Positions 23,464 through 34,967 of a DNA stretch of 64,000 bases are shown here, piece by piece (the first letter of the stretch is position 1; each line of letters opens with the position of its first letter). The DNA lies in the NCBI GenBank assembly GCA_035772785.1, contig JAOCPU010000045.1, forward strand, positions 62,001-126,000, in the 5' to 3' direction. The DNA is from Phlebiopsis flavidoalba (Eukaryota; Basidiomycota; Agaricomycetes; Polyporales; Phanerochaetaceae). The notes under the pieces were generated by a model. That model was not told the DNA's origin, searched no databases, and saw only the letters and a list, made by a program, of their open reading frames with translations. The translations under genes were made by a program, and so were the position numbers.

Positions 23464-23793
23464 ACATATGTATTACATCTAGTAGCGTGATGTATTTAAA
23501 CCACATAGTCTTTCCTATAAATTCATCCCCCTCTTCACAGATCTTGCCAAGCTCTCGGAAGAGTGCCCAAAGTCGTTGTGTGCTGCTGCGTCACACGTTG
23601 CGACTAGATCCGTGGAGGTGGTGCGGTGCGGAGCGCTTGGCCTTGGTCTTCCGCGTTGAGATGATAAAGTCAGTAATGGAGATAACACAATATATTAGCT
23701 CACTTAACGATATATTATACTGACTACTCTACCATTACAGGGACGCACTGCTAATGAAAGTCTAATTATCGCGTGGGGGTTTTCCCTGATGCT
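23464..23793. other. Convergent intergenic region
   Basis: About 330 nt between the stops of the plus-strand gene and WW-like copy C. No signal seen; the expected C-terminal half of copy C is not present here. Confidence 0.4.
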
Positions 23794-25402
23794 TCAAGCA
23801 CTCCGCACTATACGGTGCTGTCGAACATGATGAGGTTTTCCGCGTCTCACGGAGCAGTCAGTCAAGGAATCTTGAGTAGCTTCAATGCGTGCCATCTCAC
23901 CACTGTACATGAAACGTAAAAGCCGCTTCAAGGTGTCCAACATTTCCATGGTAAGACCATGATTATACGGGAATAGCTCGACGTGAGCCCTGTGACATGA
24001 ACAGAATCATCTCGGTGCCTGAAATGCATGAACGGTCAGTATCAATCGGAGCTTCAGCCATTAATCATACCTTGCTATCAGCTCATAATGACCAACCAGT
24101 AGTTCATCTCACAAATTATGTCTGAAAAAACAGCGAGTCAAAATCACCTGGCATCTAGGTTCGATTGTTTGAAACAAACCTAAATGGCCCCCCCCGACTG
24201 AACAGGGCTATACGTGCCTTCAACAAGCTGACTGACGGATATTTCATCTACCCAGAATACCGTTCTTTTGAATCTGTCAGCGAAATAGTAACCCAGTATC
24301 CCGTTTTCATGTAATCTATCACAAGGTCCGAATTTTCCGGTCGAGTTTGGGCATGGTCCGAATAGCGCTGACGTAGTTCTTGTGCCATTTTCTCAAGCTT
24401 CGTGAGGTCTTCGTGATCCTCTGGCCTTGATTCATACGTGTCTTCTGGCTGTATATGTTCATGGAATATATGCTGATTTGTGTAGAGGTTCTACTTCCAT
24501 TCAGCAGTAATACTGATAGAAAATGCGTAACATATTCTCACCAGTATATTGTTCCAAAAATATGTCTTCCCTTCGGGAGATGTGAGGCGGTGCCAATGCC
24601 CAGCAACGGAGCGAGTGCTTAGTTGACACCTGAGTTCGGTTAAACGCTTTGCCATTTACACTGTGTACATACCCCGCAAGACTTGTGAAAGGTTTGAGGG
24701 TCTTGGCGCAATGGGATCGTGAACTGGTAATAGATGAGATCGACTACATCTGTCGCGCACGAAAATAAGAATACTCACATGTAATCCGTCCGCAAATACG
24801 AGTTGGCCATGACTGCATCCGGTGCTTCAGGCTTAGGCTGTAATCCATCACTGTCTGCGGGACCAACGTTTTGCAGCCGGATTTGCAGTCTGTCCACCGG
24901 GCATCGCTGCGACGACATGTGGTCTGGTGGGGCAGTGGCGGACCGCTCTCCGATAAACTAAGCGCAGTCGCCAAAGTACGGAGTAGGTGGGTCATAGCCG
25001 CCCATTCGCCATGATATAGATGGGAAAAGTGCGGTGGCAGCAGTTTCCGCTCCTTTTGCTCTTATGAGAGACGAAAATTTCCCTCAGGGCGCATTGACGA
25101 ACAGCCATGGGCGTGAGCTTAAGTATTTCGAATATCGAGACTTCCTATCGAAGCAGGTGATTTTCTCAACCCATGCCAGTCTTTTACACTGCTCGTACTG
25201 CATGGGTCGATAGGGTCGCGACTGTAGTATGCTGACCATCAGAATAGTCATCATTGAAGTGAGAATTAGAATTGCACATACCTGCACATACCCGTATTAC
25301 ACTGGTTACAACAGCAAGTATCATTGTTAGCACAAAGTCATCCTGGGGGAAATCCAAAAACGCGCAGTACTTCGCAGCTATCATCAAACACTCAGGTGTC
25401 AT
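23794..25402 (-). pseudogene. WW-like/membrane-tail family, copy C, N-terminal half only
   Basis: ATG at 25402 opens an amphipathic N-terminus, FPQDDFVLTMILAVVTSVIR. A Pro/Ser-rich part follows (about 24800-24990, CPVDRLQIRLQNVGPADSDG). The WW-like motif HWHRLTSPEGKTYFWNN lies at about 24570. After an intron (GTGAGA...AAG) comes NLYTNQHIFHEHI, a helical stretch, NSDLVIDYMKTG and TVFWVDEISVSQLVEG (about 24260). The helical middle HVELFPYNHGLTMEMLDTLK is at about 23960, followed by a stop at 23794. The second half of the family (GARL signature and membrane tail) is absent; beyond the stop lies the 3' end of an unrelated gene. It pairs very closely with copy A (NLYTN, SELVID/SDLVID, FWVDxIS). 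Called truncated; a 1-nt shift occurs near 24290. Confidence 0.55.
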
Positions 25403-26314
25403 GATTTGCCGCCTTGAAGCTTGAACGTTTGAACCTTGGCCCTTGAAAGCTGTGAAGGATCCCAGCCTAAACAGTTGCCAACCCCACGTGTAAGTGCTTT
25501 GTTAACATAGGGCGACTAGGTGGTCTCAAACTAAGGAACATGTCAGTGCATAGCTTTTTGCGTGTTTTGCAAGCACGTTAAGCGTGCCAGGCCGGGAACA
25601 CGAGGCGACGTGCACTTCCGGATACAGGCTTCGGCATCGGACGGTGTGGACATGCAGCAGATGGGCAACGCTTGCCATTCGAATCCTAGGATCTTCCCAA
25701 TGTCGTATCAGAGTGCATACATCAACTTGACTCCAACTTTAGCACCCTTGGCGGGGCGCGATCTTCCTGCAAGATCATGCATGTCTGCCATGCATTTCCA
25801 TGTGTAATTTCGGCTTATGTCAAAGCTTGAAGTATCATAAGAGTCGGTCGAGTTTCAGCACCGATGATGACCTCCCGTTTGCTCTTAACATATCAGACGC
25901 AGTTAACGAGGAATCCATCTCCATTACGAGCATCTGGCTTTAATGTCACCGGCCGCCGAGGCATCGTTCGTACGGTATGATAGGATATTGGTGTGGATAC
26001 ATCTCAACACGAAACGCAGCAACTTTCCTATTATTGTTGAACGGCTGCGTGGAATCGGAATGATGGTGCACCACCCTTCGTATTTAGAACTCCATTTAGT
26101 CTGAATAGACGCCAAATGTTTTGAAACCTCCGTGGAAAGAAGACTCATGGTAGTGATTAGTAGGTAGGAAATGTCGGTGCCATGTTCCGTCTATGAGGAT
26201 TTCTGATTGTACAGGTACTAAAGATACACGAGAAAGACGGTCCGTTAAATATAGAAGACGAAATCGAGCAAAATTTGCTACATGGGTAGGGTAGTGGGAT
26301 GATCACCGCGAGTC
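25403..26314. other. No recognised gene
   Basis: About 900 nt between copy C and MCM10. Short open frames (plus 25562-25807, minus 25924-26148) show no family features. It should contain the 5' region of copy C and the 3' end of MCM10. Confidence 0.4.
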
Positions 26315-28757
26315 TTACACAGCGCGAGCGATGGGAGGTTCGACAATAAGTTCGTCATCGCTCGAGCTGTCTACATCATGTGTTCTTGAAGCCTCTGTCG
26401 CGCTGGGTGCCCATACGGTGGATTTCAGCTTGCCGGGCCTGGGACCTAGATCAATTTCTTTGCGGGATACTCGCAGCGCAGCAAGTTTGTCGAGCTGATC
26501 AATACGGATAAGTATACGTTGCGTGTCTACCAGAGCGTGCAGTGTCACCTTTCTTTGCACCTCAACGTCTTTGACCTTTTTCCCGTCTCTAGCCGTAGGA
26601 TCGAAGCCCAAATTCTTTACAAGAGACGCCGAGAAGGCATTCTTCTTGGATTTAGAGCTATCTTCTTCGTCGTCTTCATCGTCCACGTCATTTTCATCTA
26701 CCTTGGTAGATTTTTCGACGTCCTTTCCTCCCCCCCGTTTCCCTTAGCGCGTTTTGCCCCTGCGCTCCCACTGGCCGCCTCCTCCAACTTTGCCTTCTTT
26801 TCCTGCTTCTTTGCAAAGTCCCTGGCAGCCTTGAGAACACGAGATCCATCTTTATCCCTTTTCAACAACTGCTGTAACGTCCTGTCCGCGTCTTTTGACG
26901 AGACCTGGCGGGCCGCCCTCGCTTGAGCATCCCTTCCCAGCGTCTCGTTGACGAATATGCCGCTAGGCTCCCGCCGGTCTGAAACGATGTGACCCGAAAC
27001 AACGTATGTTGATCCAGAGCCGCTCAGGCCCTCAGTCGAGGGTTTGAGACCCCATTGACGGCTCGGGTCATATGCGGGCTTCTTCTTTGCGAAGGAAGAC
27101 ATACCAGACGTTCTTCAACAACATATGAGATTAGTTTCGATGGTCGTAGACGCAACTCACCCCATTGAAAACTCAGCCCTCCCAGCTCTTTGACGCTGAA
27201 TTGCGTGTTGTATGTGATAATCACAAACATCGCTAACGCGTTTATCGCACCACCCACCGCAGACTTTGCCATCCTTCTTGGCAACGTGACACATGCCAAG
27301 GTCTTGAGAATGACCAAGGACAAGAGTTGTCTCTAGAGACTCAGGCGTTAGCGCAAGGACGTTATTTGTTGGATGTGGTGCGTCTCCGGAGCGCTGAATT
27401 GTGAACTGAGTGAGTCACACGAGACTCTCGTAGGTACAACACACCTGGAACGGTTTTAATATCTTGGGATTGAGCAGCGCCACGACCGCACCCTCTTTAA
27501 GTTTCGACATCCTTTCGAATGCACCACGGCTTCCACCCCGGTATATTTTCTTCTTCTTCCCGTTCTCTCCTTCGACATCGTCGACCCTGTCGCATTCGAA
27601 GAGCAAAAGAGACAACAATGCGTCGCCTCGTATCACGGACTTGCCTGCGGCGGAAGAGTCTTTTGACCTGCACCCAAAGTCAACCAGCTTGATGTTGATG
27701 TACTTTTTCCCCGACGGCTGCTGGGCCTCCGCCTTTCCCTTTCCCTTCCATCGTTGAAACTCGGGTCTTGCTGGCTTCGGCGTTGCATCGAGAGAAAATG
27801 TCTTGGCGTTGGTCTCAGTGTCCGGTAACTCGGCCAGGTCGTCTTTGCCAACTCCGACAGGAGCCTTGCTGTATCGCATGGGCCCGCGTTCGGCAACGAC
27901 TGCAATTGTCACCCAGTCGCCTTCTACCGGAACGTCGTAGCCTTGTTTGTTTGGCAGGAGGCGAGCGACAGAGTACAGTCTGGAAGGAGAAAGATAGTAC
28001 CGGCCACGGAGATAATCTTGGAACTCATCATGAGGCAGGTCTCGAGAGCTGAAGTCATGTCAAGTGCTATCATACAAAGTTAAGCCATACAACTCACGAG
28101 AGACGTATGCCAGAATTTGGTTCTAGTTTTTTTGAAGTGAGGATCATCAAACGGAGGCTTATGCTCATACGGGCCTATCTCCAGGTCTTCGATGACCGCC
28201 AGGCTCTCGTCGCGCTCGCTCTCTACTCGGTCTCCACAAGGCTTCTCTGGGGGTCTTTCCGTAAAGCCAGATGAGCGCGCTACGGCATGCATAGACTCTT
28301 CTTCTTCACTTGGAGTACTCGTAAAAGCAGCCAACTTTGATAACACATTCGACGCGATGGGTTTGGTAGATCCTTCTTGCTTATGACCTTGATTCGAGGA
28401 TGATTTATGTGAGAGGGATGGATGCGCTTTTCGAGGAGCCGAGTCCAAATATTCCGGTCGAGTGAACGCTGTGGCCTTGGCCTTCTGGGCAGTTGCATCC
28501 TTCTCCGTTCTTCGTTTCTCTGTACACAGTTTAGCCTTCTAGGGCTATACATATAATGTAGTATACGGCATACTAGGAGAAGGAGTAGCGGGAGCTAGTA
28601 ATACCTGGTGGCCTTGCTTGCGCTTCTGTGGAGTCGTGGGTTGTTGAGCGGGCTCAGTTGGTGCGTCCTTCAATTGTGCTTGTAGTGATGCAATTTGTTT
28701 CCGAAGCTCTATCTGTTTCTTCCGCTCATCTTCAAGTCTACTTGCTGAGGAATCCAT
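26315..28757 (-). CDS. MCM10: Minichromosome maintenance protein 10 (Mcm10)
   Basis: Replication-initiation factor that binds MCM2-7 and DNA polymerase alpha and is needed to open origins. ATG at 28757 opens an N-terminal coiled coil, RKQIASLQAQLKD, followed by a disordered part. The conserved core starts LEPNSGIRLSSRDLPHDEF (about 28090-28030, intron between), RGRYYLSPSRLYSVARLLP, then the OB fold INIKLVDFGCRSKDS, GGSRGAFERMSKLKEGAVVA and LLNPKILKPFQ (about 27440). The zinc finger reads CHVAKKDGKVCGGWCDKRVS, VCDYHIQH, then RQRAGRAEFSMG (27150-27290). A Lys-rich C-terminal part ends at 26315. Two homopolymers break the frame: T7 (plus strand) at 28127-28133 and C7 at 26730-26736; one base fewer in the T run would restore conserved sequence. 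ACGCGT lies directly 5' of the start codon. All core domains are present. Confidence 0.92.
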
Positions 28758-28763
28758 ACGCGT
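28758..28763. promoter_or_regulatory. ACGCGT (MCB-like) motif next to MCM10 start
   Basis: The palindromic hexamer ACGCGT sits immediately upstream of the MCM10 start codon. In yeasts this MluI cell-cycle box is bound by MBF and drives G1/S transcription of replication genes. The position, inside the leader, is unusually close, so function here is only suggested. Confidence 0.35.
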
Positions 28764-29063
28764 CCAAGAAAATGTAATTATAAGTGTGAGTGATGGAGGT
28801 GTGACGACGCGAAGAGGCGTGCGCTAACGCAACGACGTGAGCGCGTTATTTGCGCATATTTGGTCTAGACAGCGATAGGTGCGCCCGTGCGTGAAGGCTG
28901 CTGTCTGTAAAACTTTCAGTTATTGGGCTGGGCAGTATCAAAGTAAAAGATGCATTGTAATATGTACATAATTGTCCAAGAACCAGATCATCCCAAAATG
29001 ATATCAAGATACGAAGGGGTCGTAAAATCTCGTGCAGGTTGGCGTTAAACAACTGGCAACCTC
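28764..29063. other. Intergenic between MCM10 and the LIM gene
   Basis: About 300 nt: the 5' region of MCM10 (GCG/CGT-rich near 28810-28855) and the 3' untranslated region of the LIM gene. No gene seen. Confidence 0.5.
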
Positions 29064-30033
29064 TCAAAGTTCACTCTTGATGATAATCTCAAAGCAGTGC
29101 TGGCAGAATGGTTTCTCGTCCCGTAGAAAAAACCTGCCATTTATGAACGGGCCATCGCATGCCTGGTACGACGGTCAGGGGCAAGGACGGTAAAAACGAT
29201 TGGAAGACGTACCTTGCAAACGAAGCACTCGGGACACCACTTCCCGCCAAGTACCTCGAGCGCATCCATGTCTTTTCTGATAGGTTTCTTACATTTCTTA
29301 CACTTTGGCATTCGCAGTCGAACGTGACATCGTTCACAGTAAGGATGCCCGTTGTGGACCGTGAACCCTTCGCCCGCCCCTCCGTCGAAAGTTCCATCGC
29401 CCGAGAAGTTCCTAGAGGTCGCGCTCGGGGGCAGGAACGGGTCACCACATTCGGCGCAGAAGAAATGTTGCGTGTGATAAGTGCGTTTGCCGAGCCCGTC
29501 GGTTTCGCTCAACGTAATGTAATCCTGGTCGGCGATTGCTGTCTGACAGTGATAACATCTTGGGGCGAAGTTCTAATATCCTTCAATGAATGTCGCGGCC
29601 AATGTGTATGGAGCAGACTCACCTCATAATAGCACAAAGAGCAGAAGAGCTTATGCTCGTGCTCAAACATCGCCAAGTTCTCCAACAGCTGGTCACATGA
29701 CGCGCAGCGGAAACAACCCGGATGCCAATTCGCACCCATGGTGTTGATCGATCTACCCAGAATTGGTTTGTTACACCCGCCACAAAATAGCCCGCCCTTA
29801 TTCTTGACGGTGGGTAGAGGATGTACTGGGTTGTTGATCCGTCGCTGGGCAGGCGCAGGGGTGGGTGACATCGAGAGGTAGCGATCCCTAGTGGTGCTTG
29901 CGGAGTACCGCGTGAAGGCGAATTGTCGTTGCGTGAGCGTGCTTGGGCAATAAATTGGGACCGAGGTGGCGGTGGACGAAATAAAATGCGTGGTGGTTGT
30001 GGGGAGGGAAAATTGAGACGGTTGAGAGCTCAT
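29064..30033 (-). CDS. LIM-domain protein (three LIM zinc modules)
   Basis: LIM domains are double zinc fingers that mediate protein binding, in fungi often at actin and polarity sites. LIM1: CGGCNKPILGRSINTMGANW, HPGCFRCASC, CSLC (about 29640-29800). LIM2: CYHCQTAIADQDYITL, then HTQHFFCAECGDPF, a Gly-rich insert and HNGHPYCERC (about 29330-29560). LIM3: CKKCKKPIRKDMDALEVLG, CPECFVC, then after an intron CDGPFINGRFFLRDEKPFCQ and HCFEIIIKSEL with the stop at 29064. Introns interrupt after CYYE and after CFVC. I took ATG 30033 (MSSQPSQFSLPTTTTHF), but the Ser/Pro-rich region upstream (30.4-31.7 kb) may be the true N-terminus. It resembles fungal paxillin-like LIM proteins in module order; no exact ortholog is claimed. 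Confidence 0.85.
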
Positions 30034-30429
30034 GATGGAATTTTGTGTCGTATGTGTGTAGCCAGGGTCTGACTGGATTCTGAGGCGTACGAGGGAAGTG
30101 GGGGTAGCTCGGACGGCCAGCGCGCGTCGTATTTGGTTGCGTGTGGAGGACGGCTCATTGCAGGGCAGATGGATGTTCACGTTATCGGGGGACCATTCGC
30201 TCCCAGGACTAGCAGATGTCTGACGAGCGTGTGCTCAGGCGAGGATCCGATTCAACGAAGCATTCTCTGCCATCCGAGACAGCGATAGACATATCCGTCT
30301 CTTCCTTGGCGCTCCAGGTGGCTTGACTCTGTACTCACGTTCCGCGGGTCTTCTGCTGACGGTACACACAGACTCGAGCGCGCTGGAGGCTCGCGACTAC
30401 TCTCCGAAGGAACGGACTACTCCGTGCCT

Positions 30430-31708
30430 CGTCATGGACTATCTGCTGAAGGAGTCGCTGAAGAGCAGCGAGTTCTCGTACATGTCATTCGCTTTCCGAA
30501 CTTTGGGGAGATTGTGAACGCTTTATCGATGGTTCGGTCAGAATGGAATTCCACTGTTGTTTGGGGGGGTGGGTTAGGTGCAGTGTTATGACGGGGTGTG
30601 CTGTGCGGCACACCCGGGAGGACGCGATGGTGATCGTGCATCGAAGGTACACGCGGGTGGCTTGATGCTACTAGATGGTACTTCGTTTCACAGAGCTTTC
30701 GCTGAAAACACAGGTCTATTAGGAGAGTGGTGAGGAGTTCCATTCTGCGCCGCTGAGTCTGCACCGGAGAAGGAGGCGAAATGGACGGATCGCGCTACCA
30801 GCCCTCTGTAAACCTAACCCGCTTTGTCTGTCGTCGCCATATCCAGATGTTTACAATTGGTACCGAGGGTCGCTGCCCGAGCGCTGGGGACGATTGGTTG
30901 TGTGGCTGGGGAGCAGCGGGCAAGCTGCGTTTCCACAATGGGAATGAACTTCTGCCCTGGTGGAGGCAAAGGACTAGTATCACTCAAAACATCTTTGACT
31001 GGAGTTGGCACTGCGTGTCAGGTCAACACTCTTCGTAGATCGTGGGATCGGTGGTTGGGGCAGCGGACGCGACGAGCCCTGCCAGAAAACTGCGAACCAG
31101 CATCGGGTGAATTGGATCCCCGACTCGACAGATCCAGCCGAAAAAGGCTGAAGATGTTTTGTGTATGCGGCAGACGTAGAGTATGATGGCCGATGAAACG
31201 GAGTGGAGGGGACGGATGGTGATACATGGTAGCTTGTTGGCGAAGGACGTGTGTCAGGTACCGGATTAGTCGTGGGTCTTGAGTGAGGTGTTGGAAGAGG
31301 TCGTCTAGTCGGAGATTGTTGGCTGAAGACCAGGGGAATAAGCGACAATGCTTGGTTGACCAAGTTTGTGCAAGAGGCCGACTCCGCGCGTTGTGGGCGG
31401 TGTAGGTCGCGCTGCAGGGAAAACGCGTGACCAGCGCTAGGCTGATGCATTTGCTCGAAGCTCCATTTTGCTGTGGATGCTGCAGGGGAGTGGGCACGAG
31501 TGGTCGAATACGGTGTGGATGTCAAATCCATATACTGAGCTTGAGCGGATGGAGGTCGTGGTGGTTGAGACGTCGCCGACGAGCTCGTGAGTGGGTCATT
31601 ATAGACATTGCTTCCAGGAGGTCTTAGACGGAGAATTCTGCTGGTAAGAAACCGCCATATGTATTGGATATGTAGTTGAATTTGTGTCCGATGTGTATGT
31701 TCCCGCAT
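30430..31708 (-). CDS. Ser/Pro-rich coding region, probable 5' exons of the LIM gene
   Basis: The minus strand reads as a long Ser/Pro/Thr-rich protein: PPRPPSAQAQYMDLTS, RPLPTPHSRPTTNPVPDTRP and SVPSTPFHRPSYSTSAAYTK (31.0-31.6 kb), then a second stretch with MYENSLLFSDSFSR (about 30470). This composition is typical of the disordered N-terminus of fungal LIM proteins such as those related to paxillin, and it lies just upstream of the LIM modules on the same strand with no other gene between. Reading-frame changes and unresolved introns prevent a firm join. It could also be an independent small gene. Confidence 0.4.
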
Positions 31709-32249
31709 GCTGCGGCTGCTGGAAGGAAGAAAAAACTGGGATTGTGGAAGCTGGTAAGCATTAGGGTATGGTTGTATGAGACATTATTCTCGTCTTGTAG
31801 GTCTAGGACGTAGAGAAAAGGGAAAAGAAAGGCAGAACGACCGAGCAGCAGCCAAACAGCATGAAGGAGCGAATCTGAGCAGTGATCGGGCGCTTTTGAA
31901 ACGCGACTCCTTGTTAGACGCGCGATATGACCGGCCCTGGCTCGGTCCTGCCGGCACGAGTCCTTTTCCTTTGCAAGCGGAGCTTGAGCATAGCCCGAGC
32001 CACGGTGACAGTGATCTCGAAAATTTGAACGATGACTCGATCAGACACAAGCAACTTGTACGGGTGCGGCGACTGGGCGTGAAAGCTCTCTAGAGGTACG
32101 AATATTTGCGCAAGAGTAATAGTAGACACTATTTAAATATATAGGTCGATCAGACATCCACCGATTCATTCACCTATACGATAGGAAGCCGATAGCTCGC
32201 TGGAAACAAAGGCTTGTTTGACAATGATATTGAGCACCTAAGGACTCAG
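31709..32249. other. No recognised gene
   Basis: About 540 nt between the LIM region and the stop of the carboxylesterase. Short frames on both strands have no family features. Confidence 0.45.
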
Positions 32250-34290
32250 TCAAAGTGATTTGAGAGAGAACCCCATGAAGTCGCACTGCGGTAGCTCCCT
32301 AAACCCATCCATCTTGCTTGGGAACTGTCTCGATGGTATGCGCAAGGGCCTACTGTCGATGGGGTACTATTGGGTCACGGACTCCCATGGTCCTTGTTTT
32401 GCGAAGTTGTCTGCAGAGGATGTAAAACCGCGTGCCTTCAAGAACGCAGGGTAACGTGCGAGCGTAAGATTTGGATTAAACGTGAGCGAGCGAACGCGGT
32501 CCAAGCGTCAAGAGACAGCTGCATGAAGGGCAGATCGTTTGGCATCTCGGTAAGGGAGAGACGAAAGGAAGCGAGCCGAAGACGTAAATAGCTCCCCGCT
32601 ATAGGACACCTATAGGGTTTCGTCCAATGGTTTATCAACGTGGCCTCAACCTCGCTGAGCGACTGAGTCCACTTACTTGAAATATTCTCCGGATGGATCT
32701 CCTGCGGGATGATCTGCGTCCTTCGGGGCATCGCACTTCGGCGCTTGTTGGGTCAAAACCGGGGGTTTGATAGCTTCTGTTGAACTCGTACGACCAAACG
32801 CTCTTGAATAGGTCATGTCGCACTCCGGAAACGGCAGTCAGCTTGGTCAAGACAGCGGAACATACCGTCGGTGGCTCCCCTCGCGCGGTCATGCGTTAAA
32901 CAGGTTATCGATATCAGTATTCCCCGGTATAGAAGGGACGGGAAATAGGGAGCTGTTGGCTTAAAAGAGACTGGTGGGAAGGCCAGCAGCTTGCAAAACG
33001 CTGCAACGGCGTTGTCGCTAGTTCTATTGTTGGGGGCGATGAGTACGTCTGGTAACCCGATGTTGTGAAATTCCTACTGGAGTACCGATGAAAATGCAGC
33101 GCCGTCGTCGCTGCATCCATCCTATCATGGCATGTACATTTGCCACTTTGCCCGTCCCACACTGGTTGAGTGGAAGTTTGACATAGCGAGTACGTAGGTG
33201 CCATCGACAAACGACAAATCAGCGCAGCCGCAGCCGTCAACGGAGTCAACTGGTTATACAAAATGTAGCACTTACCTCGCCACTGTAGGCAGATTCACCA
33301 AACGTTTCCGAACCCGGCACGGGGGGGGGGGCCTCTCGCACCGCCTTCAAGCATGCTCGCGTATCCGTCGCATTATTGCACCGGTGGCCACGATAATGGA
33401 TTCGCCACCAAAGTCATGCTCCTGCTCGATGGTGTAATACTGAGAGACGTACGTCGTCGTGGCATAGCCTACACCAGCGAGATTGCTCATTCTGTATTGC
33501 AGCGGCGAACTTGCCGAACGCCATGGGGGACTGCAATAATGCGCGCACAGATGCCAGCCCCTGCGGACTGTCCAAAGATCGTAATGCGCGTCCGGGTCAC
33601 CTCCGAACGCAGAAATATGTTCGTTCACCACTCGAGCGCTGCGACTTGGTGCTGCTATCCCGAAGTTACCCTTTGTCTGGCCGTCGTTGAGGGCTAGAAA
33701 CCCGAGAGTAGAGAGGCGGTAGTTAATGGTGACTAATACCACGTCCCCGCGAGACGCCATGGGGCTATTACCGTCGAAGGTGGGATCGGAACCCCTCTCC
33801 GCCCGTGAATGCGCCGCCATGTATCAAAAAAACATGACCGCCTTCAGCGATGACCTAGGTGTGGAAGCCGATGGTGGAACGCAACAATCGAATGGTGTCC
33901 AGATGTTGAGAAAGAGACAATTCTCGCTCGCACCGGTAAGCGCCGGCCTGGATGCACGGGGACCCAAATTTAGTGGCGTTGATAGTCTTCGAACCACTGT
34001 AAGTCGTGGGGTATGATTTTCGGGGGTATGACCACCGTGCCGGAGGATCTGCATATGGAATACCCTGGAATCTGAAAGACTTGCTGTCGCGAAAGCTATG
34101 GAATTCGGGGAGTTAGACATAAATGGATTGGAAATCTAGCAGTACGCGTACCCCGTGATAGAGAGTCCTTTCGACGAGACCGTCGTCAAGGGTCCCGGGA
34201 TTGTAGAGGAGTTGCTGCTTTGTGTGCAGAGAGCAGGAAGAGCAGCAGCAAGCAGAGCTGTTCGCTGATATGTCCAGTCGTGTCGACAGC
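32250..34290 (-). CDS. Type-B carboxylesterase, probably secreted
   Basis: Alpha/beta-hydrolase that cleaves carboxylic esters. The N-terminus (about 34200-34290) is a hydrophobic signal-like stretch, LLAAALPALCTQSSNSSTIP; no clean ATG is seen, so the start is approximate. Then TLDDGLVERTLYHG, FQGIPYADPPA (about 34040), SENCLFLNIWTPF (the type-B EDCLxLN motif), the oxyanion-hole IHGGAFTGGEGSDPTFDGN, GDVVLVTINYRLSTLGFLAL, VNEHISAFGGD and the nucleophile elbow ITIFGQSAGAG (about 33560). C-terminal parts: FVDGTYVLAMSNF (about 33180), DGMFRCLDQA, VWSYEFNRSYQTPGF (about 32780), the region expected to carry the catalytic His, FTSSADNFAKQGPWESVT and QCDFMGFSLKSL with TGA at 32250. A G11 run at 33321-33331 and T7 near 33826-33832 are among several frame breaks. 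Identification is firm. Confidence 0.85.
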
Positions 34291-34398
34291 CTGGCAAAAG
34301 AGACCCAGGGCGTCGCTCCGTGGGTTGATCCAGAACTTCTGGCCGGGTATGAAGCGCCCTTGGAAGACCTGGTACTGAAGAAGAGGGGAAAATCTTTC

Positions 34399-34437
34399 TT
34401 GAGCCAGACTTCCGGATATCTTGAGCCAGACTTCGGA
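34399..34437. repeat. Short tandem duplication
   Basis: CTTGAGCCAGACTTCCGGA and CTTGAGCCAGACTTCGGA stand 21 nt apart in the 5' region of the carboxylesterase. They look like a local duplication; no function inferred. Confidence 0.7.
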
Positions 34438-34967
34438 GACGATTACTGGGCAAGCAGCGTCTCCCCTAGCGAACGAGCATCCGCTTTGAGAACTGGAATG
34501 CGTCGCAGGGTCTATCAAGAGCAAGCTCTGGTGCACATTGGGGTTGTGAACTGTACAACCAGCGGGTTAGAACACGAGTCTAAACGAGGACCGTATATAT
34601 GTGCTCACACTCGAGGTCATTGAAATGCCAAGAACGTGATACTTCCATCGTAGCGGGCGTTCGTTACTGCAAAAACGCAAGCCAGAAGGGCTCCTGCCAG
34701 GGACAGACATTGCTAAATGTCTCGTCAATGACCACCGGGCATGAAACCCATGATATAGATATTGCCATTTTTACCATGAGCGGTGAGGGAACAATCACCT
34801 CTCTCGGGACTCGACGAGATCGCCTGACCACTGTTACATCCTGGCTCAGCTCATAAAGCCGGAAAGAATTAAAAGATTTGTGAGGTGTAAGGTACAAGTT
34901 AAAGTGATCGCAGGAGCAGCGGCTTCAACGACGGAGTCCCGAAGAAGACCCGTGAGCCAATACGTGG

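Noticed and set aside
26519..26926. Plus-strand open frames with poly-Ser
   Set aside because: Antisense to the acidic and Lys-rich C-terminus of MCM10.
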